Assembly (NCBI GenBank): GCA_963921305.4 | Contig: CAWUEX030000002.1 | Span: 3,162,001-3,226,000, forward strand | DNA length: 64,000 nucleotides | Direction: 5' to 3' | From: CAWUEX02 sp963921305 | GTDB taxonomy: Bacteria > Pseudomonadota > Alphaproteobacteria > Rhodospirillales > Rhodospirillaceae | Shown: piece by piece, positions 24,279-32,960 of the stretch | Numbering within the stretch: position 1 is the stretch's first letter | Layout of the letters: each line of letters begins with the position of its first letter | Made by a program: the position numbers and the translations under genes | Notes under the pieces: generated by a model | What the model saw: the letters and a program-made list of their open reading frames with translations, nothing else | The model's database searches: none | What the model was told of the DNA's origin: nothing

Positions 24279-25004
24279 ATGGAAGTTGAAGCGCTGGGTG
24301 CGGTCGAAGCCATCGCCTCTCAATCCGAGTTCTCACTTTGGGGCTTATTCTTGCAAGCCGACATCGTGGTGAAGTCGGTCATGCTGGTCTTAGTTCTGGC
24401 TTCGATTTGGAGCTGGGCTATCATTTTTGACAAGGTCTTGCGCTTGAGATCGTTGACGAAACGCGCAGAAAAATTCGAGGAGAAATTCTGGTCCGGCAGT
24501 TCCCTAGAGGAGTTGTACGACCGGGTTGGCCCGCGGCCACCAGACCCCATGTCTTCGATCTTCGTCGCAGCGATGCGTGAATGGCGGAGATCATCGTCGA
24601 AGGGGAAAGAGGCGAGTGCGGAAAGCACTGCCGGTTTGGGTCAGCGTATCGATCGCGTCATGCGCATAAGTCTCGAACGTGAGATGGATCACCTGCAAAG
24701 CCGTATGACCTTTTTAGCGAGCACAGGCTCAGTCTCACCGTTTCTTGGTCTATTCGGAACCGTCTGGGGAATCATGAATACGTTTTCCGCCATCGGTGCA
24801 TCAAGCGACACCAGCTTGGCAACGGTGGCTCCGGGAATTGCCGAAGCGCTGTTCGCGACGGCGCTCGGTTTGGTTGCCGCCATCCCGGCGGTCACGGCGT
24901 ACAACTCATTATCGTCGGATATGAACCGCTATGCGCTGCGCCTCGAGAATTTTGCCGGTGAGTTTGGCGCCATTCTGTCTCGGCAATTGGAAGAGCGAAG
25001 CTAA
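24279..25004 (+). CDS. tolQ: TolQ, proton-channel subunit of Tol-Pal
   Basis: 241 residues with three membrane segments (about 25-47, 139-165 and 175-200). The last two, FLASTGSVSPFLGLFGTVWGIMNTF and VAPGIAEALFATALGLVAAIPAVTAYN, are the MotA/TolQ/ExbB signature. With TolR it uses proton flow to energise TolA and pull the outer membrane in during division. It is two bases upstream of tolR. Confidence 0.96.
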   Translation: MEVEALGAVEAIASQSEFSLWGLFLQADIVVKSVMLVLVLASIWSWAIIFDKVLRLRSLTKRAEKFEEKFWSGSSLEELYDRVGPRPPDPMSSIFVAAMREWRRSSSKGKEASAESTAGLGQRIDRVMRISLEREMDHLQSRMTFLASTGSVSPFLGLFGTVWGIMNTFSAIGASSDTSLATVAPGIAEALFATALGLVAAIPAVTAYNSLSSDMNRYALRLENFAGEFGAILSRQLEERS

Positions 25005-25006
25005 CC

Positions 25007-25456
25007 ATGGGAATGTTCGTCCAACCAGAGTCCGGAGGCGGGGGAACGCGCCGCAAGCCCTATCGGCCCATGTCTGAGATCAATGTCACACCGATGGTTG
25101 ATGTCATGTTGGTGTTGCTGGTCATCTTTATCGTTGCTGCGCCGCTGCTGACAACGGGAGTGGACGTTGATCTGCCTGAAGCGACCACACCGAACCTGCC
25201 GCAGGACAACAAAGCCATCACTGTGAACGTGACCAAGGATGGCGTTTACCTGCAAGAGACCGAAGTCGAGCTCAGCAAGCTTGGTGCGCGTCTCAAAGGG
25301 ATCTCGGAGGAAAACCCCCAGGTGCGGATCTATGTCCGGGCAGACAAGTCTTTGGCCTACGGCGAAGTCATGAATGTGATGTCGGAGATTTATAAAGCGG
25401 GGTTGCGCAACGCGGCCCTGGTAACGGACCCGGCCATTGGGGCGTCCCGCAGATAG
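25007..25456 (+). CDS. tolR: TolR, proton-channel subunit of Tol-Pal
   Basis: 149 residues. One membrane segment (about 31-50) with the essential Asp32 in INVTPMVDVMLVLLVIFIVAAPLL, then a periplasmic ExbD-like domain (ITVNVTKDGVYLQETEVELSKL, VRIYVRADKSLAYGEVMNVM). It directly follows tolQ. Confidence 0.96.
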   Translation: MGMFVQPESGGGGTRRKPYRPMSEINVTPMVDVMLVLLVIFIVAAPLLTTGVDVDLPEATTPNLPQDNKAITVNVTKDGVYLQETEVELSKLGARLKGISEENPQVRIYVRADKSLAYGEVMNVMSEIYKAGLRNAALVTDPAIGASRR

Positions 25457-25475
25457 ACGGCAAGCGCACACCGCC

Positions 25476-26273
25476 ATGAGCAAAGGCCTTCTTTTTTCAT
25501 CCGCATTGCACGCGCTAATCGTCGCGCTGGCCTGGGTGGGCGTGCCATTCGCGCGGCGCGATATGGACGTTGAATCGCCCATCGTTGTCGAGCTCGTTGA
25601 GATTGCTGAAGTGACTGCAGCGCCGCCACCTGAACCGGAGCCGGAACCAGAGCCTGAGCCGGAACCCGAACCAGCACCGGCGCCCGAGCCGCCTCCGGAA
25701 GAGCCCGCACCTCCGCCACCGCCTCCGCCGCCCCCTGAGCCAGAGCCCCAACCGGAACCAGAGCAGGTCGCGGCCTTGCCGCCGACACCGCGTGTCGCTG
25801 TTCCACCGCGAAAGCCGACACCGCCGCCGCGGGACCAATTTGCTGACCTTGTCAGCCTGGTGAAGGATCTCGAGGAGGAAGTCGCAAACCGCCCTGAGCC
25901 TGAACCAACTGAGGTCTCTGAAGAGCCCTCAGAAACGCCTGTGCGCACGCTACAGACTGCCGACCGTGCAACGTTGAGTGAGCGGGATGCAATTCGTGCC
26001 CATATCGAAAACTGCTGGCGGATCGATCCAGGCAAGGAGGGGTTGTCCGAGCTAAGCGCAGATATTTTGGTATCCATTAATCCCGACGGAAGCGTACGGT
26101 CCGCAGTAATTCAGAATACGGCACGCTATTTCACAGACTCCGCATTTCGCACGTTTGCCGACGGAGCGCGGACAGCGGTTCTCAGTTGCCGCAACATCCC
26201 AATCTCGCCACAAAGGTACGACATTTTTAAAGAAATCGTCTTTACCTTCACGCCGCAGGGCAGGCTTAACTGA
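25476..26273 (+). CDS. tolA: TolA-like protein with (Pro-Glu) spacer
   Basis: 265 residues from the ATG at 25476 (20 bases after tolR). An N-terminal membrane helix (LLFSSALHALIVALAWVGV) is followed by a spacer of about 90 residues made almost only of Pro, Glu and Ala, a charged helical part, and a TonB/TolA C-terminal domain (CWRIDPGKEGLSELSADILVSINPDGSV..., FRTFADGARTAVLSCRNIPI) with two cysteines that may pair. E. coli TolA uses a long Ala/Lys helix instead; here the bridge across the periplasm is Pro-rich. Polyproline runs make it a likely EF-P client. Assignment rests on position and domain order. Confidence 0.88.
   Translation: MSKGLLFSSALHALIVALAWVGVPFARRDMDVESPIVVELVEIAEVTAAPPPEPEPEPEPEPEPEPAPAPEPPPEEPAPPPPPPPPPEPEPQPEPEQVAALPPTPRVAVPPRKPTPPPRDQFADLVSLVKDLEEEVANRPEPEPTEVSEEPSETPVRTLQTADRATLSERDAIRAHIENCWRIDPGKEGLSELSADILVSINPDGSVRSAVIQNTARYFTDSAFRTFADGARTAVLSCRNIPISPQRYDIFKEIVFTFTPQGRLN
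25617..25795 (+). repeat. Low-complexity Pro/Glu coding repeat in tolA
   Basis: Imperfect tandem CCGGAACCAGAG-like hexamers and CCGCC triplets encode (PE)n and (P)n runs. Such tracts change length by slippage, so copy number may differ among strains. They also produce long meaningless reading frames on the opposite strand. Confidence 0.8.
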
Positions 26274-26349
26274 TCAAAGTGTGGTATCTATGCGGTCTAT
26301 AAGGGGCGGCGCGAGACAAGTCACGTGCCAAAGGTTTGATGAGGTCAAT

Positions 26350-27681
26350 GTGGGTGTTCTCGTGCGCAAGTTTATCTTCTTAATCGCCGCGCTCGCGGCT
26401 TTGATCTCTGCGCCAGTCGCTGCCCAGGTCCAAATTGACATCACCCGTGGCCGCGTCGAGCCGATGCCGATCGCCGTTGTCGAGTTCCCAGGCAACGACG
26501 AAGAGTCTCAACGTGTGGGCCGCGACATCAGTTCGGTGATCTCTAATGACCTCGAACGATCGGGTCTGTTCCGTCCCATTGATCGAGACCGCTTTATTCA
26601 AGTGCTGCCATCTCTCGATGTGCAGCCGCGCTTTGCCGATTGGCGGGGAATTAGTGCCCAGGCGTTGGTGCAGGGTGACGTCATTACTCAGCCAAACGGA
26701 CAGATGCGCGTGGCGTTCCGCTTGTGGGATGTGTTCGGCGGACAGCAGATGATCGGTCAGGCGTACGTCACACAACCGGCCAACTGGCGCCGCGTGGCGC
26801 ATATTATCGCCGATGCGATTTACACCCAGATCACGGGAGAGACGGGCTACTTCGATACACGGGTGGTCTACGTGTCAGAGAGCGGCCCTGGCAATGCCCG
26901 GGTGAAGCGCCTGGCGATCATGGATCAGGATGGTGCCAACCACCGCTTCCTGACGGATGGGGCCGCACTGGTACTGACGCCACGGTTTTCTCCGACAGCG
27001 CAGGAGATCACGTACCTCTCGTACTTTCGCAATGTACCGCGAGTGTATCTGTTCAACATCGACACTGGGCGCCAGGAGCTCCTCGGTGACTTTCCCGGCA
27101 TGACGTATGCACCGCGGTTCTCTCCTGACGGCAACAAAGTCACTTTTTCCATGGCCGCGGATGGCAACTCTGAAATCTACGAGATGGACCTGCGAACCCG
27201 GCGGACATTGCGTCTGACGGACCATCCTGCAATTGACACCTCACCTTCCTACTCACCAGATGGACGGCAGGTGACCTTCAACTCAGACCGCGGCGGCAGC
27301 CAGCAAATCTACGTGATGAACTCCGATGGCTCCGAGACGCGCAGGGTCAGCTTCGGCAATGGCCGCTACGCCACACCAGTCTGGTCGCCTCGGGGTGACC
27401 TTATCGCCTTCACACGCATAAGTAGTGGAACGTTCTACATCGGGGTGATGGAACCCGATGGAACGAACGAACGCCTGTTGGCTCAGGGATACCTTGTCGA
27501 GGCCCCCACATGGGCGCCGAATGGCAGAGTTCTTATGTATTTCGCACAACAGCCCACCCGTGCAGATGGCACCGGCGGCCGCACGCGGCTCTACTCGATC
27601 GACTTGACCGGATACAACCAGAGAGAGATGGTGACGCCGCAGGATGCGTCCGACCCCGCATGGTCGCCACTCATTCCCTAG
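26350..27681 (+). CDS. tolB: TolB, periplasmic beta-propeller of Tol-Pal
   Basis: 443 residues from the GTG at 26350 (GAGG five bases upstream); GTG at 26362 is nearly as good, and the ATG at 26290 would put a long leader before the signal peptide. Signal peptide FIFLIAALAALISAPVAAQ; N-terminal domain with VQIDITRGRVEPMPIAVVEF; six-bladed propeller with repeated motifs such as PRFSPDGNKVTFS, PSYSPDGRQVTFNSDRGGSQQIYVMN and PVWSPRGDLIAF. It binds Pal and TolA in the periplasm. The 170 bases before pal hold no gene. Confidence 0.95.
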   Translation: MGVLVRKFIFLIAALAALISAPVAAQVQIDITRGRVEPMPIAVVEFPGNDEESQRVGRDISSVISNDLERSGLFRPIDRDRFIQVLPSLDVQPRFADWRGISAQALVQGDVITQPNGQMRVAFRLWDVFGGQQMIGQAYVTQPANWRRVAHIIADAIYTQITGETGYFDTRVVYVSESGPGNARVKRLAIMDQDGANHRFLTDGAALVLTPRFSPTAQEITYLSYFRNVPRVYLFNIDTGRQELLGDFPGMTYAPRFSPDGNKVTFSMAADGNSEIYEMDLRTRRTLRLTDHPAIDTSPSYSPDGRQVTFNSDRGGSQQIYVMNSDGSETRRVSFGNGRYATPVWSPRGDLIAFTRISSGTFYIGVMEPDGTNERLLAQGYLVEAPTWAPNGRVLMYFAQQPTRADGTGGRTRLYSIDLTGYNQREMVTPQDASDPAWSPLIP

Positions 27682-27757
27682 GCTTGATCTGAGATTTTTT
27701 TATGAAACCAAAGCCTTACTGGGGTGTTCTTAGCGGGGCAGGCCGCACTGGAATAGC

Positions 27758-27789
27758 TTGCGTCCGGCCAAGTACCTGATAAAACAGGT
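27758..27789 (+). promoter_or_regulatory. Possible pal promoter with a short inverted repeat
   Basis: TTGCGT (27758-27763) and TAAAAC (27780-27785) with 16 bases between form a weak promoter. ACCTG-ATAAAA-CAGGT (27774-27789) is an inverted repeat over the -10 box and could be an operator. A separate pal promoter inside tol-pal clusters is common. Confidence 0.35.
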
Positions 27790-27851
27790 GCGAATTACTG
27801 CGGTTTTGTGCATATTCAATTGAGTCGTTTGACCAAAGGGGAAGAAACAAA

Positions 27852-28349
27852 ATGACGGTCCGTTTTACTTGTGCCGCCGCCGCCGCTGCGCTTCTAGCTG
27901 CTTGTGCGTCCGATCCGAAAGATGACATGGGCTCCGGCTCCATGGGCACCACCACCTCTCAGCCCGCACCCGCTGCGCCGAGTGGACCGGCCATGGATTC
28001 CGCCGAGTATTTCAACCAAGTTGTCGGCAATGGCGTGTATTTCGCGCTTGATAGCTATGACCTCAACGGCGCTGCTCAGGCGACCCTGCGTGGTCAAGCC
28101 GCATGGTTGAGCCAGAACCCGTCCCGCACGATTGTGGTTGAAGGCCACTGCGACGAGCGCGGTACGCGTGAATACAACCTCGGTCTCGGTGAGCGCCGCG
28201 CCAATGCGGTGAAGGATTACCTGGTGACCCTGGGTGTCCCGTCCAGCCGCGTGCGGACGATCTCCTACGGCAAGGAGCGTCCCGTGTGTGTCGCCTCGAA
28301 CGAAGAATGCTGGAACAGAAACCGGCGCGGTGTGTCCGTCGTCCAGTAA
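27852..28349 (+). CDS. pal: Pal, peptidoglycan-associated lipoprotein
   Basis: 165 residues. Lipoprotein signal with lipobox LLAAC (Cys at about residue 17), a short linker, then the OmpA-type peptidoglycan-binding domain: VYFALDSYDLNGAAQATLRGQAAWL, IVVEGHCDERGTREYNLGLGERRANAVKDYL and ISYGKERPV. AAAGGGGAAG is upstream of the ATG. Pal ties the outer membrane to the cell wall and is released or moved by TolB and TolA. Confidence 0.97.
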   Translation: MTVRFTCAAAAAALLAACASDPKDDMGSGSMGTTTSQPAPAAPSGPAMDSAEYFNQVVGNGVYFALDSYDLNGAAQATLRGQAAWLSQNPSRTIVVEGHCDERGTREYNLGLGERRANAVKDYLVTLGVPSSRVRTISYGKERPVCVASNEECWNRNRRGVSVVQ

Positions 28350-28397
28350 ACTCTGCTGAGCACCGGGGGCTGTGACCAGCTTTCGGTCCTAAGATAT

Positions 28398-28434
28398 CAA
28401 CGGCGGTTGTCTGCGTGAGCGGACGCCGCCGTTG
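28398..28434 (+). terminator. Hairpin after pal, weak terminator
   Basis: CAACGGCGG (28398-28406) pairs with CCGCCGTTG (28426-28434); the loop is long and only a short T-rich stretch follows. It may end part of the pal transcripts or protect the mRNA end before cpoB. Confidence 0.4.
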
Positions 28435-28493
28435 CCATATTTCTGCCCCGTCCCGCCGGTAGAGAGACCCGGTGAGTCATTTATGAAACGCCC

Positions 28494-29801
28494 ATGCTAG
28501 CTAAAATTACACTCCCTACTTTCTTTCCTGCTCTGATCCTTGGGGTTCTGGTACTGATTGCCGTGCCAGCTGCTGGTCAGGCGCCATTGGATATTCGTGT
28601 TCTGAATGAACGGATCGACGCGCTCGAGCGCCGTCTCCAGGGGCTCGGGCAAGGCGGTGCGCAAATTCAAATGCCGACCTCGCCATCCGATACGGGAATG
28701 GTTACGGGAGATACTCAACTTCCGGCGGATGTGGCCAGCCGGCTTCAAGTCCGGGTGCTTCAACTGGAGCGTCTGGTGGAGCGGCTCACTGGGCAAATCG
28801 AGCAGACGCAGTTTCAAGTCGCGCAGATGCAGGCCCAGGTGCAGCGCCTGTCCAATGACGTTTCAAACCGTCTTGCTGTTTTGGAGCAGGCCGTCGGTGT
28901 GTCCGCCGCAGTCGCGATGCCGCCGGGAAGTACATTGCCACCCGTCGCGGCAAACTCACTGGGCGCTGCACCAACGCCCGTTGCGGTAGGGGGTACACCG
29001 CTACAGACTGCCAATCAGTTCGATGGCAATAGCCGTGTCGAACCGGACATGAACATGCCCATGTCCATGCCAGTTCAACCTCAACCTCAGATCGCTGCTG
29101 TGCCCGCACAAGCCGGCTCTACCGGGGGTGGGATGGCACCTGCCGTTGGTCAAGGAGCAGCGCCACTCAATCCAGCACCACTCAATCCCGGGCCGGTTAA
29201 TGACGGCAATACATTCGGCGTGCTGCGCGTTGATGAAAGCGGAGTAGCTTTGCCGCCAGCGCCGGGAAGTGCTCAGGCGCCCGCGCCCCAATTGGCTCCG
29301 GCCGCGCCGCAACCCCCGCCAAATGTCGCTGCGGCTCCAAGTCCTGGACCGGTCGCCACCCAGCGTATTGGGGTTGCGACATCGCCTGCGCTGGAACTCA
29401 CAGCGTTGCCTGAGGGCACGCCGCAAGAACAGTATAACTACGCTTTCGATATTCTCCGCCGGGCCGACTACGCCCGTGCTGAAAGAGCGCTGCGATTATT
29501 CCTTGAGCAAAATGGCACGGACACGCTGGCCGGTAACGCTCAGTACTGGCTCGGCGAGACCTTCTACGTGAGAGGAGATTTCGAACAGGCCGCGGTGGAA
29601 TTCCTCTCCGGTTATCAAACATACCCGGAGAGTTCAAAAGCACCCGACAACTTGCTCAAGCTTGGTTTGTCGATGGCGCGCCTTGGACAAACCGACGGGG
29701 CCTGTACGGCGTTGACGCGCCTGTCTACGGAATATCCATCCGCGAATGACACCATCAGCCGCCGGGCGCAAACCGAGCGCTCCCGTCTCAACTGCAGCTG
29801 A
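28494..29801 (+). CDS. cpoB: CpoB (YbgF), Tol-Pal accessory TPR protein
   Basis: 435 residues, longer than E. coli CpoB (about 260). Signal peptide (FFPALILGVLVLIAVPAAGQA), an N-terminal trimerising coiled coil (IRVLNERIDALERRLQGL, LQVRVLQLERLVERLTGQIEQTQFQVAQMQAQVQRL), a long Pro/Ala/Gln-rich linker (about 150-300) that explains the extra length, and C-terminal TPR repeats (EQYNYAFDILRRADYARAERALRLFLEQNG, YWLGETFYVRGDFEQAAVEFLSGYQTYP). It coordinates Tol-Pal with cell-wall synthesis at division. tilS follows after eight bases. Confidence 0.92.
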   Translation: MLAKITLPTFFPALILGVLVLIAVPAAGQAPLDIRVLNERIDALERRLQGLGQGGAQIQMPTSPSDTGMVTGDTQLPADVASRLQVRVLQLERLVERLTGQIEQTQFQVAQMQAQVQRLSNDVSNRLAVLEQAVGVSAAVAMPPGSTLPPVAANSLGAAPTPVAVGGTPLQTANQFDGNSRVEPDMNMPMSMPVQPQPQIAAVPAQAGSTGGGMAPAVGQGAAPLNPAPLNPGPVNDGNTFGVLRVDESGVALPPAPGSAQAPAPQLAPAAPQPPPNVAAAPSPGPVATQRIGVATSPALELTALPEGTPQEQYNYAFDILRRADYARAERALRLFLEQNGTDTLAGNAQYWLGETFYVRGDFEQAAVEFLSGYQTYPESSKAPDNLLKLGLSMARLGQTDGACTALTRLSTEYPSANDTISRRAQTERSRLNCS

Positions 29802-29809
29802 CGCAAGCT

Positions 29810-30841
29810 ATGGCCCGGGCGGACAGCGTTGACTACGGGGCCAGAGATCCGGTTTCTAGCGACGCTTTTGCCGGGGCGATGGCGCCGTTTGGTTTGCGCA
29901 GTGATAACGGACCTTTGGCCATCGCGGTCTCGGGCGGACCAGACAGCATGGCCTTGGTTCGCCTGGCTCAGTGTTGGGCTCAAGAGCATGGCATCGTCCT
30001 TGTTGGCCTGACGGTTGATCACGGCTTGCGCGACGAGTCCGCGGAAGAGGCCCGGCGAGTGCAAGGCTGGCTAAGCGCCCTCGGCGTCAGCCATCACACG
30101 TTGATGTGGGAAGAGGGGCGTGCGGTGCGCCATATAGAGCGCAGCGTCCAGGCTGATGCGCGTGACGGGCGATTCAAGCTCATGGCGGCGTTGTGTGCCG
30201 CGCAGGGCGCCCAGGCGCTCATGACCGCTCACCATGCCGATGATCAGGTGGAAACCTTCTTTGACCGGTTACTGCGCGGGTCTGGTGTAGACGGTCTGGC
30301 GGCAATTGCATCAGATGCAATGCGTGATGGACTTCGCGTTCTTAGACCGCTTTTGGCGTTCGATAAGCAGAGCCTGGTCGCCACGTGCGAGGCCCATGGC
30401 CAGCCATGGATCACGGACCCGTCCAACTCCGACGAAACCTATAAGAGGGTCAGGCTTCGCCGTCTTATCTCAGAATTGGACAAGGAAGGTCTGGACCGTA
30501 ACCGGCTCCTCAAGACCGTCGCGCATATGCGGAGGGCGAAAAGCGCAATCGATCACGCGGTTGACGACCTCTCAAAGCAGGCCGTGATCCGGGCTGACGA
30601 TGAGGGACGGGACTTAAATCTAGATGTGGTTTTGCGGGCGCCCCAAGAGGTGGGTCTGCGCTTCCTTGCCCGGACTTTGGCGGACGTTTCGGGTGAAATT
30701 TATCCGCCGCGCTTCGAAAGTCTGGAACGGGTCTACGACGCTCTGGGTGCCACCAATTGGTCGGATCGGACTTTGCACGGGTGTCTATTGCAAAAACGTA
30801 ACGGGCGTTTACGCGTCGTTCGCGAACCTGGACGCTTATAA
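29810..30841 (+). CDS. tilS: tRNA(Ile)-lysidine synthetase
   Basis: 343 residues. It modifies C34 of tRNA-Ile(CAU) to lysidine. The PP-loop motif AVSGGPDSMALVRLA at about residue 40 binds ATP, and GLTVDHGLRDESAEEA, ALMTAHHADDQVETFFDRLLRGSGVDGLAAI and DPSNSDETYKRVRLRR follow as in the family. The C-terminal domain is short compared with E. coli TilS, as in many Alphaproteobacteria. The 178 bases to ftsH are AT-richer and hold the ftsH promoter region. Confidence 0.93.
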   Translation: MARADSVDYGARDPVSSDAFAGAMAPFGLRSDNGPLAIAVSGGPDSMALVRLAQCWAQEHGIVLVGLTVDHGLRDESAEEARRVQGWLSALGVSHHTLMWEEGRAVRHIERSVQADARDGRFKLMAALCAAQGAQALMTAHHADDQVETFFDRLLRGSGVDGLAAIASDAMRDGLRVLRPLLAFDKQSLVATCEAHGQPWITDPSNSDETYKRVRLRRLISELDKEGLDRNRLLKTVAHMRRAKSAIDHAVDDLSKQAVIRADDEGRDLNLDVVLRAPQEVGLRFLARTLADVSGEIYPPRFESLERVYDALGATNWSDRTLHGCLLQKRNGRLRVVREPGRL

Positions 30842-30921
30842 ACTATTATATATCAATAGGTTGTAGAGCGTCTCCCGATCGCCACACTCATGTGAGAATC
30901 AAACGCAACGGCTGCTGACCG

Positions 30922-30950
30922 CTTGCTTTCGGGGGCTGGCAGCCTATTTA
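30922..30950 (+). promoter_or_regulatory. Possible heat-shock (sigma32-like) promoter of ftsH
   Basis: CTTGCT (30922-30927) and CCTATTTA (30943-30950) separated by 15 bases resemble the CTTGAA / CCCATNT heat-shock promoter pattern. ftsH is heat-inducible in many bacteria. The match is partial. Confidence 0.3.
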
Positions 30951-31019
30951 ATCGGAGCAACATTTTGGTACTGCGCTGCCGGCTCATATAGCGGGGCGCA
31001 TGATGAGTAAGGACCGGTC

Positions 31020-32960
31020 GTGAACATCAGCCGCAATCTCATTCTCTGGGTTATTATCCTCGTTCTGATCGTGGCCCTGTTTAATCTGTTTCAGGCGCCG
31101 ACCTCGCGCACCCAAAGCCGCGAGATCACGTTCTCGGAGTTTATGACCTCGGTCGAGAGCAATGAGGTCACGTCGGTCACCATTCAGGGCAATACTGTTT
31201 CGGGTAAGACACGGGAAGGAGCCCAATTCCGCACCTATATGCCGGAGGGAGCCGACACCGTCGCGACTCTGCGCGCCAACGGTGTCGACATTAAAGCGGT
31301 GCCGCGGTCGGACGGCGAGACGACCTTCTGGAGCATTCTCATCTCATGGTTCCCCATGCTGCTTTTGATCGGCGTATGGATTTTCTTCATGCGCCAGATG
31401 CAAGGCGGTGGCGGCAAAGCCATGGGCTTCGGCAAGTCGCGCGCCAAACTTCTGACCGAAAAGCATGGCCGGGTCACATTCGAAGACGTCGCTGGCATCG
31501 ACGAAGCCAAGCAGGAACTGGAGGAAGTGGTTGAGTTCTTGCGCGACCCGGCGAAGTTCCAGCGCTTGGGTGGTAAAATTCCCAAGGGCGTGTTGCTTGT
31601 CGGTCCGCCCGGTACGGGTAAAACATTGCTGGCGCGCTCGATCGCCGGGGAAGCCAACGTGCCATTCTTCACGATTTCGGGTTCCGACTTTGTCGAGATG
31701 TTTGTCGGCGTGGGCGCAAGCCGTGTGCGCGACATGTTCGAGCAGGGCAAGAAGAACGCACCTTGCATCATTTTCATCGATGAAATCGACGCGGTTGGGC
31801 GCCACCGTGGCGCCGGTCTTGGCGGCGGCAACGACGAGCGCGAGCAGACACTCAATCAGTTGCTGGTTGAGATGGATGGCTTCGAGGCCAACGAAGGCGT
31901 GATCCTGATTGCCGCGACCAACCGGCCAGACGTCCTTGATCCCGCGCTGCTGCGTCCTGGACGTTTCGACCGTCAGGTTGTTGTTCCGAACCCGGATATC
32001 ACCGGGCGCGAAAAGATTCTGAAGGTGCATACGCGCAAGACGCCAATGTCCCCGGACGTCGACCTAAAAGTCATCGCCCGCGGCACACCGGGTTTCTCCG
32101 GCGCCGATTTGGCTAATCTGGTGAACGAAGCAGCGCTGTTGGCGGCCCGCAAGGCCAAGCGTGTGGTCTCGATGCTCGAATTCGAGGAAGCGAAAGACAA
32201 GGTCATGATGGGGGCCGAGCGCCGTTCGATGGTCATGACCGAAGATGAAAAGAAGCTGACCGCCTATCACGAGGCCGGCCATGCGCTGATCATGATGCAT
32301 GCCAAAGGTCACGAGCCGCTGCATAAAGTGACCATCATTCCGCGCGGACGTGCGCTGGGCGTGACGATGTTTCTGCCGGAGCGCGATAAGTACAGCCAAT
32401 CCCAGATGGAACTGAAGGCGATGATCGCCAGCCTCTTTGGCGGGCGTGTTGCCGAGGAGATGATTTTCGGCGAAGAGAAAATTACCACAGGCGCATCAGA
32501 CGACTTGCGCCGGGCGACCGACATCGCGCGCCGCATGGTGACTGAGTATGGCTTCTCTGAAAAACTGGGCCCGTTGCGCTACAACGCGGACCAGGAAGAG
32601 GTTTTCCTCGGCCACTCTGTCGCCCAGCAGAAAAACGTGTCTGACGCCACGGCAGAATTGATTGATCAGGAAGTCCGCCGGTTTGTCGAGGAAGGCGAGG
32701 CCACGGCCCGCAAAATTCTCGATGAGCACCAAGACGATCTGGAGATCGTGGCGCAGGGTTTGCTGGAGTATGAAACTCTCTCGCGGGATGAAATCGAAGC
32801 CCTGTTGCGCGGGGAAAGTATCGACAAATCTGATACCAAACCGAGCACGCGGCCTCGACCGCCGGGATGCCGAACGTCGGTGCCCACCACCGATGACGGC
32901 GGCGAAGAGCCTGATGCTGGCGGTCTCGGGCCGGAACCGGAACCTCAACCCAACTCGTGA
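31020..32960 (+). CDS. ftsH: FtsH, membrane AAA+ zinc protease
   Basis: 646 residues from the GTG at 31020 (AAGGA 7 bases upstream). Two membrane segments (about 4-20 and 103-124) flank a periplasmic domain. The AAA+ part has Walker A VGPPGTGKTLLAR, Walker B CIIFIDEIDAVGR and the second-region-of-homology LLRPGRFDRQV; the protease part has the zinc motif HEAGH at about 416. The C-terminal 45 residues are Pro/Gly/Glu-rich and disordered, as in other Alphaproteobacteria. It degrades membrane proteins and unstable regulators such as sigma32 or LpxC. folP overlaps the stop. Confidence 0.97.
   Translation: MNISRNLILWVIILVLIVALFNLFQAPTSRTQSREITFSEFMTSVESNEVTSVTIQGNTVSGKTREGAQFRTYMPEGADTVATLRANGVDIKAVPRSDGETTFWSILISWFPMLLLIGVWIFFMRQMQGGGGKAMGFGKSRAKLLTEKHGRVTFEDVAGIDEAKQELEEVVEFLRDPAKFQRLGGKIPKGVLLVGPPGTGKTLLARSIAGEANVPFFTISGSDFVEMFVGVGASRVRDMFEQGKKNAPCIIFIDEIDAVGRHRGAGLGGGNDEREQTLNQLLVEMDGFEANEGVILIAATNRPDVLDPALLRPGRFDRQVVVPNPDITGREKILKVHTRKTPMSPDVDLKVIARGTPGFSGADLANLVNEAALLAARKAKRVVSMLEFEEAKDKVMMGAERRSMVMTEDEKKLTAYHEAGHALIMMHAKGHEPLHKVTIIPRGRALGVTMFLPERDKYSQSQMELKAMIASLFGGRVAEEMIFGEEKITTGASDDLRRATDIARRMVTEYGFSEKLGPLRYNADQEEVFLGHSVAQQKNVSDATAELIDQEVRRFVEEGEATARKILDEHQDDLEIVAQGLLEYETLSRDEIEALLRGESIDKSDTKPSTRPRPPGCRTSVPTTDDGGEEPDAGGLGPEPEPQPNS

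Noticed and set aside
25001..26077. 358-codon minus-strand frame with long Gly/Ser runs
   Set aside because: It is the antisense of the Pro/Glu repeat of tolA and of tolR; the runs mirror that repeat.
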